From Roseibium sp. MMSF_3544 (GTDB lineage: Bacteria; Pseudomonadota; Alphaproteobacteria; Rhizobiales; Stappiaceae): a stretch of 42,823 bases of DNA. Both the position numbers and the translations under genes were made by a program. Below are positions 24,547 to 31,374 of the stretch, in pieces (position 1 is the first letter of the stretch; each line of letters opens with the position of its first letter). The stretch covers positions 1 through 42,823 of the forward strand of contig NZ_JASHKA010000039.1 in NCBI RefSeq assembly GCF_030732845.1, written 5' to 3'. Below the pieces are notes generated by a model. The model did not search any database and was not told the DNA's origin. It worked only from the letters and a program-made list of their open reading frames with translations.

Positions 24547-26076
24547 ATGTCGTTCCCGAAACGGGCGCCGGGCCTTCCACCTGTGTGGAACGCCCGGCGA
24601 AGCATCGTTTGCGCCGGGTTGATTGCGGTTGGCAGCGGCCAGACGCTCGGTGCCATTGCCCTGTCAACCAGCTCTGCCGCGCTCTTGAACGGTGAACCGG
24701 TCGCCTTTGGAATCCCGGTATTGGCAGCGCTTTTGATAACCACCTGCGTGTCGCTTTGCCTCTTTGTGATCCAGAGCCGCACCGCTGAACGGTTTGCGCT
24801 GTCTTATGTCCACGACGTGAGAATGGCGTATGCGCGGCATGTCCTGTTGCTGCCCTTTGACGGCAGGTCTCCGGGCATCGGCCTGTCACTGACCCGAATG
24901 GTGAACGACCTCGGCGCGATCAAGCTGTGGCTTTCCAGAGGCTTGCTTGCGCTTGTGACGCTGGTACCGACCTTGGCGACGATCGCTGCCTGGATTGTGT
25001 TGGCCGAACCTACCTTCATCCTGCCACTGGCTGTGGGCCTGGCGGTTTGGGCCTTGGGCATCTTGTCAGCTATGCCATCGCTCCGCCAGAGCATCAGGCT
25101 TGCGCGCAAAAAACGGGGTGGAATTGCTCTTCTTGTTGGCCGGGTGTTGCCCGATCGCCTGCCTCTGTTGATGCACGGCAAGCTCACGCCGGTGCTGCAA
25201 AGGCTGAGCAAGAAGAGTGTTGACGCCTGCCGTCATCTCACCGCCCGCGCCACATGGTCAGGCGTGATGCGCGCGGTCAGCCGGGCAACGTTTCCGTGTG
25301 CCGTGGCCGTGTTTGCCCTGTCAGGTGGCGCCGACGGTGGCGCAATCGCGCTTTTTCTCCTCGTCTTTGCCTTCCTGTCGGCACAGCTGGAAGCCGGAGC
25401 GGCAGGCCTTGAATATTTCGAGGCCAACCGGGTTGCGCGTGCGAAACTATCTGGCGTTTTCAGTCTGAAGCCCCTTGCCCCGTTTGGTGACCGGACCGAA
25501 GCTGCCCCCAACTGGCGAGAATCGATTGAAATCACCTCCCTGGAACTTCCATCGGGCAAAGTGTTCTCAGCCCAAATTCCTGCTGGCGTGACGACCAGGC
25601 TTCAGCTTGCAGAAGCACAAGACCTCAATCACCTGGCGCTGAGCCTGTGCGGACTGACTTTGGACGCATCTCAGGAAAGAATATGTCTGGATGGAATCGC
25701 GTTCGCCGATCTGGACCAAAAAACCCTCTGGCGCGGCATAGCTCTGGTCTCGCCGCTCAACGGGTTTCCGACGTATCAGACAAAGCGCGCTGCGGTCTCG
25801 CTGGGAGCTCGCACCGGAGCGACTGAAGCAGAGCTGGCCAGTCTTGAGCGCTTGTTCGGTGTTGAGACCGGTCCTGTGCCTGACACTGCACGCAACTTGC
25901 CGGAAGCAGACAGGGTGAGGTTGCGTTTGGCCCGTGCCTTTCTCAGAAAGCCGCATGTACTCGTTCTCCACGATGATGCACTCCTGGCAGACGAGGACCT
26001 AGTGGCAAACCTCACAAGATTGGCAGAAGAAAAGGGAACGACCCTTGTGCTTTTGAGCCGTCGGTCTCCAAGTTGA
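24547..26076 (+). CDS. ABC exporter-like protein with degenerate nucleotide-binding domain
   Basis: The 509 residues follow the layout of a half-size ABC exporter: a membrane domain (about 20-315, five to six hydrophobic segments) and an ABC-like domain from about residue 325. The ABC motifs are eroded. The Walker A position reads IPAGVTTRLQLAEAQ with no GxxGxGK. The signature region keeps RVRLRLARAFLRKPHVLVL, but LSGGQ is NLPEA. After Walker B the catalytic Glu context is HDDA, and the H-loop His is missing (LVLLSRR). The reading frame is intact over 1.5 kb, so this is probably a maintained pseudo-ATPase rather than a pseudogene. It is coupled to the P-loop NTPase, which might supply nucleotide hydrolysis; that is speculation. 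Confidence 0.82.
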   Translation: MSFPKRAPGLPPVWNARRSIVCAGLIAVGSGQTLGAIALSTSSAALLNGEPVAFGIPVLAALLITTCVSLCLFVIQSRTAERFALSYVHDVRMAYARHVLLLPFDGRSPGIGLSLTRMVNDLGAIKLWLSRGLLALVTLVPTLATIAAWIVLAEPTFILPLAVGLAVWALGILSAMPSLRQSIRLARKKRGGIALLVGRVLPDRLPLLMHGKLTPVLQRLSKKSVDACRHLTARATWSGVMRAVSRATFPCAVAVFALSGGADGGAIALFLLVFAFLSAQLEAGAAGLEYFEANRVARAKLSGVFSLKPLAPFGDRTEAAPNWRESIEITSLELPSGKVFSAQIPAGVTTRLQLAEAQDLNHLALSLCGLTLDASQERICLDGIAFADLDQKTLWRGIALVSPLNGFPTYQTKRAAVSLGARTGATEAELASLERLFGVETGPVPDTARNLPEADRVRLRLARAFLRKPHVLVLHDDALLADEDLVANLTRLAEEKGTTLVLLSRRSPS

Positions 26077-26112
26077 AAAAAGGTGCGGCTTTCTTGAAGC
26101 AAGCCGCACCTT
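26076..26112 (-). terminator. Rho-independent terminator of the S8 protease gene
   Basis: A perfect 12-bp stem (26080-26091 and 26101-26112) with a nine-base loop is followed on the minus strand by a run of six T (26081-26076). It lies between the convergent ABC-like and protease genes, 39 bases after the protease stop codon. Confidence 0.88.
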
Positions 26113-26150
26113 GAAGAACTGCAGAAGACCGAGCACCTCTGCGTGTCGTT

Positions 26151-27557
26151 TCAGCAAAGACCACCGACCTGCAATAACCCTGCCCCATACGTCGTATCGT
26201 GTCCGGGATCCCCCAGGTCCATTGCCGTTGATTTGAGTAATTCGTAGATCTCTTTTGGTGATTTCTCCGGAAACCGGGCCATCGCGAGCGCGACCGCAGA
26301 TGTTGCAAACGGGACTGCAAACGATGTTCCGGTTTTCCACTTCGCGCCTTTTACCGATGCAGCGGACCAGACTTTGACGCCCGGCGCCGCCAGATCGATA
26401 TACTCGCCCCTGTTTGCGCGACGGAATATGCGCTTGTTTCTGTCGACTGCAGTCACCGACAGAACGAAATCGTATGCCGCAGGATAGACAGGTTCGGAAG
26501 TTGGCCCGCCGTTCCCGGCCGCAGCGACAAAAGCGATGCCCTGGCGCTCAAAGAGATCCAATAGCGCTGCTTCAACGACCCGGTTCTGGGGCCCTGCGAG
26601 ACTGAGATTGATAACAGCAACGTCTTCATCCGAAAGACTGTAGAGCGCTTCGACAAGCGTGAACGCATCTGCGCGTTCGTCCTGCCCGGCACGGTGGAAG
26701 GCATCGATCGCGACCAGCCGCGCCCGAGGCAACAGCCCTGGCACTCTCGTTCCGGGCTGCCCCACAAGAAGGGATGCGACTGCGGTGCCGTGACTGGCTT
26801 TCGACGCACGAAGCTCTGTGTCCGCCAGTCTAACGACAGTCAATTCAGCGCCCTTGAAGACGGGATGATCTTCGTTGATGCCGGTATCAATCATGCCGAT
26901 GCTGCCGCTACTTGCACAGACTTGCGATTCTGCGCTTTGAACCCCCGGCCAGTTCACGAGTTGATAGGCCGCGCACCCTTCGCCGCGGCAGGTTACGTCG
27001 TCCCGCTCCGGCCTGAAATAATGATTGAAATCCGTGTCTTCGCCCGATGGCAGCGCTCGCACTGCGTCGCGGGCGTCCTGCAACGGCAGTCCGTTCGGAA
27101 CGGCCAGGCGATAATAGCGCTGTCCGCCGGCAACGGACCGCTCCTCCAGGATGCTGTATCCCTGGCTCAAGAGGCTTTGAAGATCTTCGGAGTTGATATT
27201 CAGGACGACGATTTCACCGGCCACGAAGAGAACCGGCGGCGTTGCGCGGCCGCGTGGGGCAGGCTGTGGTTGCTGCCTGCCGCCGAACAAGCGTCGCAAG
27301 GGGCTCAGGATGGAACCACCTTCCGAAGCACCGATGCCCGAACGGCCGGCGCCCGGCGCCGTGCGCCTCTCACCCGCTGTGCCAGGCCCGTTGCCCCCGC
27401 CGTACCCGCCGGCATCGCTGTCGTCGTCATCATCATCATCGTCATCGTCCTCCTCATCGGCAAATGCCTTTGAGATCAGAGGACTGTCGAACGATCCGCC
27501 ACCCGCGACAGGAAAGAGGAAAGCAAGGGCGAGGATCAGGATGATCAACCGGGTCAT
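26151..27557 (-). CDS. Secreted S8-family (subtilisin-like) serine protease with poly-Asp tract
   Basis: This 468-residue exported protease starts with a signal peptide (MTRLIILILALAFLFPVAGG; cleavage perhaps near AFA at residue 33). An acidic run (Glu35-Asp46, ten consecutive Asp) and a Gly/Pro-rich linker to about residue 110 follow. Residues ~110-180 look like an inhibitor-type propeptide. The peptidase domain has Asp224 (IGMIDTGIN), His256 (SHGTAVAS), oxyanion Asn349 (AAGN) and Ser412 (TGTSFAVP), a complete S8 triad. The Asp run is coded by GAT/GAC triplets, a possible slippage tract. The gene diverges from the ECF sigma gene and has a matching ECF-type promoter. It may act on envelope or extracellular proteins, possibly in the sigma pathway. 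Confidence 0.93.
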   Translation of the reverse strand: MTRLIILILALAFLFPVAGGGSFDSPLISKAFADEEDDDDDDDDDDSDAGGYGGGNGPGTAGERRTAPGAGRSGIGASEGGSILSPLRRLFGGRQQPQPAPRGRATPPVLFVAGEIVVLNINSEDLQSLLSQGYSILEERSVAGGQRYYRLAVPNGLPLQDARDAVRALPSGEDTDFNHYFRPERDDVTCRGEGCAAYQLVNWPGVQSAESQVCASSGSIGMIDTGINEDHPVFKGAELTVVRLADTELRASKASHGTAVASLLVGQPGTRVPGLLPRARLVAIDAFHRAGQDERADAFTLVEALYSLSDEDVAVINLSLAGPQNRVVEAALLDLFERQGIAFVAAAGNGGPTSEPVYPAAYDFVLSVTAVDRNKRIFRRANRGEYIDLAAPGVKVWSAASVKGAKWKTGTSFAVPFATSAVALAMARFPEKSPKEIYELLKSTAMDLGDPGHDTTYGAGLLQVGGLC

Positions 27558-27589
27558 TTTTTGTCCTTTCAGGTCCAGGCCTTTTTTCT

Positions 27590-27616
27590 GGAATAAACCG
27601 TTGTGTCATTCGTATT
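27590..27616 (+). promoter_or_regulatory. ECF-type promoter of the sigma/anti-sigma operon
   Basis: GGAAT (27590-27594), 16 bases, then CGTATT (27611-27616), 65 bases before the sigma-factor ATG, suggests autoregulation. The region also forms an inverted repeat (GGAATA 27590-27595, TATTCC 27613-27618) and lies eight bases from the oppositely oriented protease promoter. Confidence 0.65.
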
Positions 27617-27623
27617 CCAATCG

Positions 27624-27650
27624 ATTACGAATAAGCGGCCTGAAAATTCC
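27624..27650 (-). promoter_or_regulatory. ECF-type promoter of the S8 protease gene
   Basis: On the minus strand GGAAT (27650-27646), a 16-base spacer and CGTAAT (27629-27624) repeat the pattern of the sigma gene's own promoter, 66 bases upstream of the protease ATG. Confidence 0.65.
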
Positions 27651-27681
27651 ATCGGTTGCTTGATTTCCAGAAGGTCGCTGC

Positions 27682-28170
27682 ATGCCGGATTGTTTTCATA
27701 TTGCCCTTACCGAAAAACTGCCGAACCTGAGGCGGTTCGCGATGTCGCTTTGCCGTTCACCAGATCTTGCCGATGACCTTGTTCAAATAACGGTCGAAAA
27801 GGCTTTGCTTGCCCGCAGCAGTTACGACCCCGCCTCACGCATCGAAGCCTGGCTGTTCCGCATCCTCAAAAACGCCTGGATCGACATGACCCGCAAGCAA
27901 AAGGTCAGAGGACAGGAACTCGACATAGACGAAAAGCCGGAACTCGGTGGCCAGGAACATAATGCGGGCGAAACCCGGCTGATGGTTGCCCATGTTCTGA
28001 GCGCCGTTGAAACGCTGCCACTCGAACAGCGGGAGGTCCTGATCCTCGTTTGCTTTGAAGAGCTCAGCTATGCCGAGGCGGCGGACATTCTGGATGTACC
28101 CAAGGGCACGATAATGAGCAGGCTCTCCAGGGCCCGGACCGCGATTGCGGCAAAAGTTGGAATTAAATGA
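27682..28170 (+). CDS. ECF-type RNA polymerase sigma factor
   Basis: This 162-residue sigma-70-family factor has region 2 (about residues 10-75, with LADDLVQITVEKAL and AWLFRILKNAWIDMTRKQ) and region 4 (about 105-155, with LPLEQREVLILVCFEELSYAE and PKGTIMSRLSRAR). Regions 1 and 3 are absent, as in all ECF sigmas. The anti-sigma gene follows after 34 bases. A promoter of the GGAAT-N16-CGT type precedes it and recurs before the divergent protease and the NTPase-ABC operon, so these are likely its targets. The inducing signal is unknown. Confidence 0.93.
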   Translation: MPDCFHIALTEKLPNLRRFAMSLCRSPDLADDLVQITVEKALLARSSYDPASRIEAWLFRILKNAWIDMTRKQKVRGQELDIDEKPELGGQEHNAGETRLMVAHVLSAVETLPLEQREVLILVCFEELSYAEAADILDVPKGTIMSRLSRARTAIAAKVGIK

Positions 28171-28204
28171 CACTCACAAACGTATTCCGCCCAGGACAAG
28201 ACAA

Positions 28205-28975
28205 ATGACGGATCAAACTCAAATGACGGATGAACTCATTATGGCCTATGCGGATGGCGAGTTGCCGGAAGCGGAGGCCAAAAAGGTGGAACGTGCCGCC
28301 GAAACTAGCGAAGAGGTTCGCGACAAAATTCGCATGTTCAAACAAACCGCGCGCGAGCTTAAGGGCGCTGCAGCGGATCTGCCGCCCGTGCCCGATCAAT
28401 TGGCCGACAGGATTTCCACCCTCCTCGCCGAAGACACCGGTGCAAGGGACCTTCCCGCAGATGGAAATGTCGTCCCGTTCGCACGAAAAGCGGTGTTCCG
28501 CCAGTGGCCAACAGCCCTTGCGGCCTCGATAACGCTTGCCATCGGACTTGCTGTCGGCATGTCGGCCGGACCATTCGGAACGCCCGATACGACATCGCCC
28601 TTCGGTATTGCGGCACTGGCAGATCCCGGGATCGATCGGGCGCTCTCTGAAGTGGCCTCGGGAGGCAGCACGTCGCTCGACTCCGGTGCAACGCTGAACG
28701 TCATTGCCTCCTTTGTCGATGCGGACAGTACCCTTTGCCGGGAGTTCGACTACGAAGCAGTCAACGGTCCATCGATTGTTTCCGTTGCCTGCCGGGTCGG
28801 GCAGACATGGGAGCCCAGGATCGCAATCGCTGCCAGCAGCGAACAGTCAGCCGTTTATGCGCCGGCCTCTTCGCTGGAAGCGCTTGAAGCCTGGTTGTCC
28901 TCGTCCGGCATGGGCAGTCCGCTCGAACTGCCCGAAGAAAAGCAACGCCTCGACCGGATTGGGTCCGGAACGTAA
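28205..28975 (+). CDS. Membrane-bound anti-sigma factor
   Basis: The 256 residues fit an anti-sigma factor. A cytoplasmic N-terminal domain starts MTDQTQMTDELIMAYADGEL, the family's helix, with no zinc-binding Cys/His pair seen. One membrane span (about residues 98-118, PTALAASITLAIGLAVGM) and a periplasmic domain of about 130 residues with two cysteines follow. ATG 28205 has AGGA eight bases upstream and lies 34 bases after the sigma gene stop codon. It is expected to hold the sigma factor at the membrane until a periplasmic signal or proteolysis releases it. Confidence 0.85.
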   Translation: MTDQTQMTDELIMAYADGELPEAEAKKVERAAETSEEVRDKIRMFKQTARELKGAAADLPPVPDQLADRISTLLAEDTGARDLPADGNVVPFARKAVFRQWPTALAASITLAIGLAVGMSAGPFGTPDTTSPFGIAALADPGIDRALSEVASGGSTSLDSGATLNVIASFVDADSTLCREFDYEAVNGPSIVSVACRVGQTWEPRIAIAASSEQSAVYAPASSLEALEAWLSSSGMGSPLELPEEKQRLDRIGSGT

Positions 28976-29000
28976 GCGCAGCGGTGAAGCACCGCCGCGC
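28976..29000. other. Hairpin between convergent genes
   Basis: GCGC-A-GCGGTG, a three-base loop, CACCGC-C-GCGC forms a ten-pair stem with one mismatch directly after the anti-sigma stop codon. No T tract follows on either strand, so it is at best a weak or Rho-assisted terminator. Confidence 0.4.
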
Positions 29001-29012
29001 AGGATCCCCACC

Positions 29013-29879
29013 TTAGTCAGCCAGGCCGTCGTTCCGCGCGCGCGCTTCGGCATCGATATGCGCCTGCGTCACCCGGTTGTGCACTTTCATCGTACGCTGG
29101 ACCCGTCCGATGAAGCCAGGCTCCTTGGCATAGCCGAAAATGGCGGTATGGCGCTCCCCTTTTCCTTTGACGACGCGGTGGAGCGCAAACCGGCCCTTGA
29201 AGATCTGGAGATCACCCAATTCCAGGGACAGCTGCCGGACACGATCGCTCTTGCCGTCCAGCACTTTCTCCACGTCCTCGTAGCATTCGTCGCCGGGGCG
29301 CCGCAGATCCGGCACATATTCGAACGCGCCGCCTTCCTGCGGTTTGCGGGTCAAGAGGCTGACAATGAACTCGTTGGTGTCGTAGTGCCAGGCAAGTTGC
29401 TGGCCCTCCTTCATCACGTTTACCACCACCCCTGCAAGCGGATCGTCGAACGTGAAGAGCGCGTCCTCTTCGAGGCAGTCGGCGATGAAGCACTGGAAAG
29501 CGGGGTTGCGGTAAAGAGACAGGCACAGACCGTTTTCCGGAAAACGATCCATGGCAACAAAACCATTGGTGTTTTCAGAGTAACGGCGGCGCGGGTGGCT
29601 TTCCGGCAAGGAAGGATCGTCGGGCGTGAAGTAGGGATTGATGGATGAGGTTGAAAAATGCGCTTGAGGCGCGACGCCGCCGACTTCTGCGTCGAATGCC
29701 TCGCGGTAGTCCTGGCGAATGAAGCCGTCGACCCGCGAACACCCCTCCTCGTTAAGAGCCGCCCGAACCTGCGCAAGCTTCCTGGCGTAGGCGTCACTCT
29801 CCGGTTCATGGATCGGCCAGCGATCCAGATCAACACATGCAAGCGTTCCGAGAACGGCAGTGGCGTGATCGTGCTTCAT
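29013..29879 (-). CDS. 2OG-Fe(II) oxygenase, BesD/ArpA-like
   Basis: This 288-residue protein has the facial triad of 2-oxoglutarate-dependent iron enzymes: His165 and Asp167 (AWHYDTNEF) and His234 (FALHRV), with Arg243 (RHTAIFGY) for 2-oxoglutarate. The stretches YFTPDDPSLPESHPRRR, FDDPLAGVVVNVMKEG and GGAFEYVPDLR recall, from memory, the BesD amino-acid halogenase/hydroxylase family. The HxD motif, rather than HxG, predicts a hydroxylase and not a halogenase. Start ATG 29879 has GGGAGG seven bases upstream. It diverges from a LysR regulator that probably controls it. The substrate, perhaps a free amino acid, is unknown. Confidence 0.82.
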   Translation of the reverse strand: MKHDHATAVLGTLACVDLDRWPIHEPESDAYARKLAQVRAALNEEGCSRVDGFIRQDYREAFDAEVGGVAPQAHFSTSSINPYFTPDDPSLPESHPRRRYSENTNGFVAMDRFPENGLCLSLYRNPAFQCFIADCLEEDALFTFDDPLAGVVVNVMKEGQQLAWHYDTNEFIVSLLTRKPQEGGAFEYVPDLRRPGDECYEDVEKVLDGKSDRVRQLSLELGDLQIFKGRFALHRVVKGKGERHTAIFGYAKEPGFIGRVQRTMKVHNRVTQAHIDAEARARNDGLAD

Positions 29880-29976
29880 TCCAAAACCTCCCGTCAAAAA
29901 TAAGAATTCAAAATGGATGACATTCAGAAACCGCCGCGTAAAATGGAATTTCTATCGAAAACTATAAGAGTAGCTT

Positions 29977-30894
29977 ATGCATTTGCTGGATCTTGCCCAC
30001 TGGGCCCTCGCCGCAACCCTGAAGGAGCGCGGAACACTGTCAGCGGCGGCCTCGGCACTCGGCATCACCCAGTCGGCAGCCACTCAGCGCCTGCAGGAGG
30101 CGGAACGGCGCCTCGGCGTCTCGCTTGCGCGCAAGGACGGGCGCACACTCATTCTCACCGATGCCGGCGAGATTGTTGCAACAGCCGCCCTTGCAACGCT
30201 GCCCGATCTGCAGCAGGCCGAGAACGACGCCATATGGCAGGGCAAACGCAATGCCAATCAGCTCAAGCTGGCCATCAACCACTTCGATCCACCGGCTCTC
30301 GCGCTCCGTCTGATCGGCATTTGCCACAACGCGCTTGAAGGGACCACCGCCGAGATCACGCGTGTTGCCGCAGACAAGCTTATTACCGCAATGAGCGAAG
30401 GCACGGCCGATCTTGCGTTTTATCCCGGGCCATCTTCGCATCCAGGTCTTGGTTGCCGACCCGTTGCAACGGACAGGCTCGTGGCAGTCTTTCCCAAAAC
30501 CACGACCGTCGTTGCAGACACGAAAGTGCAGCCTGACGCATTTGCCGGAACACCGTTCCTGACCTATGACCTTCGCCCGGCACCGGGGTGGGAATATGAC
30601 CGCTTCTTCAACCGGGGGCAGTCGTTTCCCGGCAAGGCGGTCAAGATCGAATCCACCGAACTCATCTGCCGGATGGTTGCCGAAGGCGCCGGCAGCTCAA
30701 TTATTCCGAACCTGTGCGTTCGTCTCTCCGACTATTCGGACAGGCTTGCGATCGCGGAACTGGATAGCGAACCGATCCTGTTTGATTGGCACCTGCTTCA
30801 TGGACCAGGCGTCCCCGACGACCTGATCGGAAACATTGCCGACGCGTTTCAGGAATGGCTCATGCCCACCATGACGTTCTCGTCTAAAAGCTAG
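29977..30894 (+). CDS. LysR-family transcriptional regulator
   Basis: The 305 residues show a winged helix-turn-helix at the N-terminus (about 8-65, GTLSAAASALGITQSAATQRLQ) and a LysR effector-binding domain. The divergent neighbour, 97 bases away, is the 2OG-Fe(II) oxygenase, the usual layout for a LysR regulator and its target. A short inverted repeat, ATAAG-AGTAG-CTTAT, ends at the start codon. The inducer is unknown and might be the oxygenase's substrate. Confidence 0.93.
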   Translation: MHLLDLAHWALAATLKERGTLSAAASALGITQSAATQRLQEAERRLGVSLARKDGRTLILTDAGEIVATAALATLPDLQQAENDAIWQGKRNANQLKLAINHFDPPALALRLIGICHNALEGTTAEITRVAADKLITAMSEGTADLAFYPGPSSHPGLGCRPVATDRLVAVFPKTTTVVADTKVQPDAFAGTPFLTYDLRPAPGWEYDRFFNRGQSFPGKAVKIESTELICRMVAEGAGSSIIPNLCVRLSDYSDRLAIAELDSEPILFDWHLLHGPGVPDDLIGNIADAFQEWLMPTMTFSSKS

Positions 30895-31057
30895 GGAAGA
30901 AGGCACCTGAAACCCTTTTCAGGACCATGCCATTTCTTGCTGCAAAGAGCCGCTTCAACCGGCATCACATTGCAAAGACACTGCCGCTTCGCACCTAAAG
31001 CCGCGCAACACCAGGATCCATTGTATCCAGGCGGCGATAAACGCGAAATTGCGCCCA

Positions 31058-31106
31058 ACTTAAAGTTCAAACTTAAAATCACTTAATGCAACTTAATTTT
31101 ACTTAA
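31058..31106. repeat. Five ACTTAA repeats, four at exact 10-base spacing
   Basis: ACTTAA occurs at 31058, 31071, 31081, 31091 and 31101. The last four intervals are 10 bases each (after one of 13), which places the sites on one face of the helix. This is the pattern of a cooperative regulator array or of curved DNA, about 150 bases upstream of the promoter of the repeat protein. Confidence 0.65.
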
Positions 31107-31253
31107 GTAGATAAAAATATAAGACAAAATATAATTACAAAATATACGTAACACTCGTTACAAAATAAATGACAATAAAAATTATATGTTTATGATTCAC
31201 CAATGAATACAATAATTAAACATCAAAAATTGTATGCAGGTTGCAATTTTAAC

Positions 31254-31283
31254 TTGACACTCCATTAGTAAAATTTTTATTAA
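31254..31283 (+). promoter_or_regulatory. Putative sigma-70 promoter of the repeat-protein gene
   Basis: A perfect -35 TTGACA (31254-31259), an 18-base spacer and TATTAA (31278-31283) lie 91 bases before the ATG, within AT-rich sequence. Confidence 0.5.
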
Positions 31284-31374
31284 AAATTAAATTCCAGAAG
31301 CGTTCCGCACAAGGTGAGCGCGAAGTGTGTAATTCCTGAATTTAGAATTAATTCAAGATGTTAGGGAGCAGACA

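Larger units (their letters stand above)
30895..31374. other. AT-rich intergenic region upstream of the repeat protein
   Basis: These 480 bases hold no gene. A small hairpin (CCTGAAA, loop CCCT, TTTCAGG; 30906-30923) may end the LysR transcript. From about 31040 to 31310 the sequence is strongly AT-rich, unlike the rest of the window. It contains phased ACTTAA repeats (31058-31106) and a promoter (31254-31283). The ribosome site GGGAG precedes the ATG at 31375. Confidence 0.7.

Noticed and set aside
28704..29648. Plus-strand ORF of 314 codons
   Set aside because: It overlaps the end of the anti-sigma gene and runs antisense to the 2OG oxygenase; no recognisable motif.
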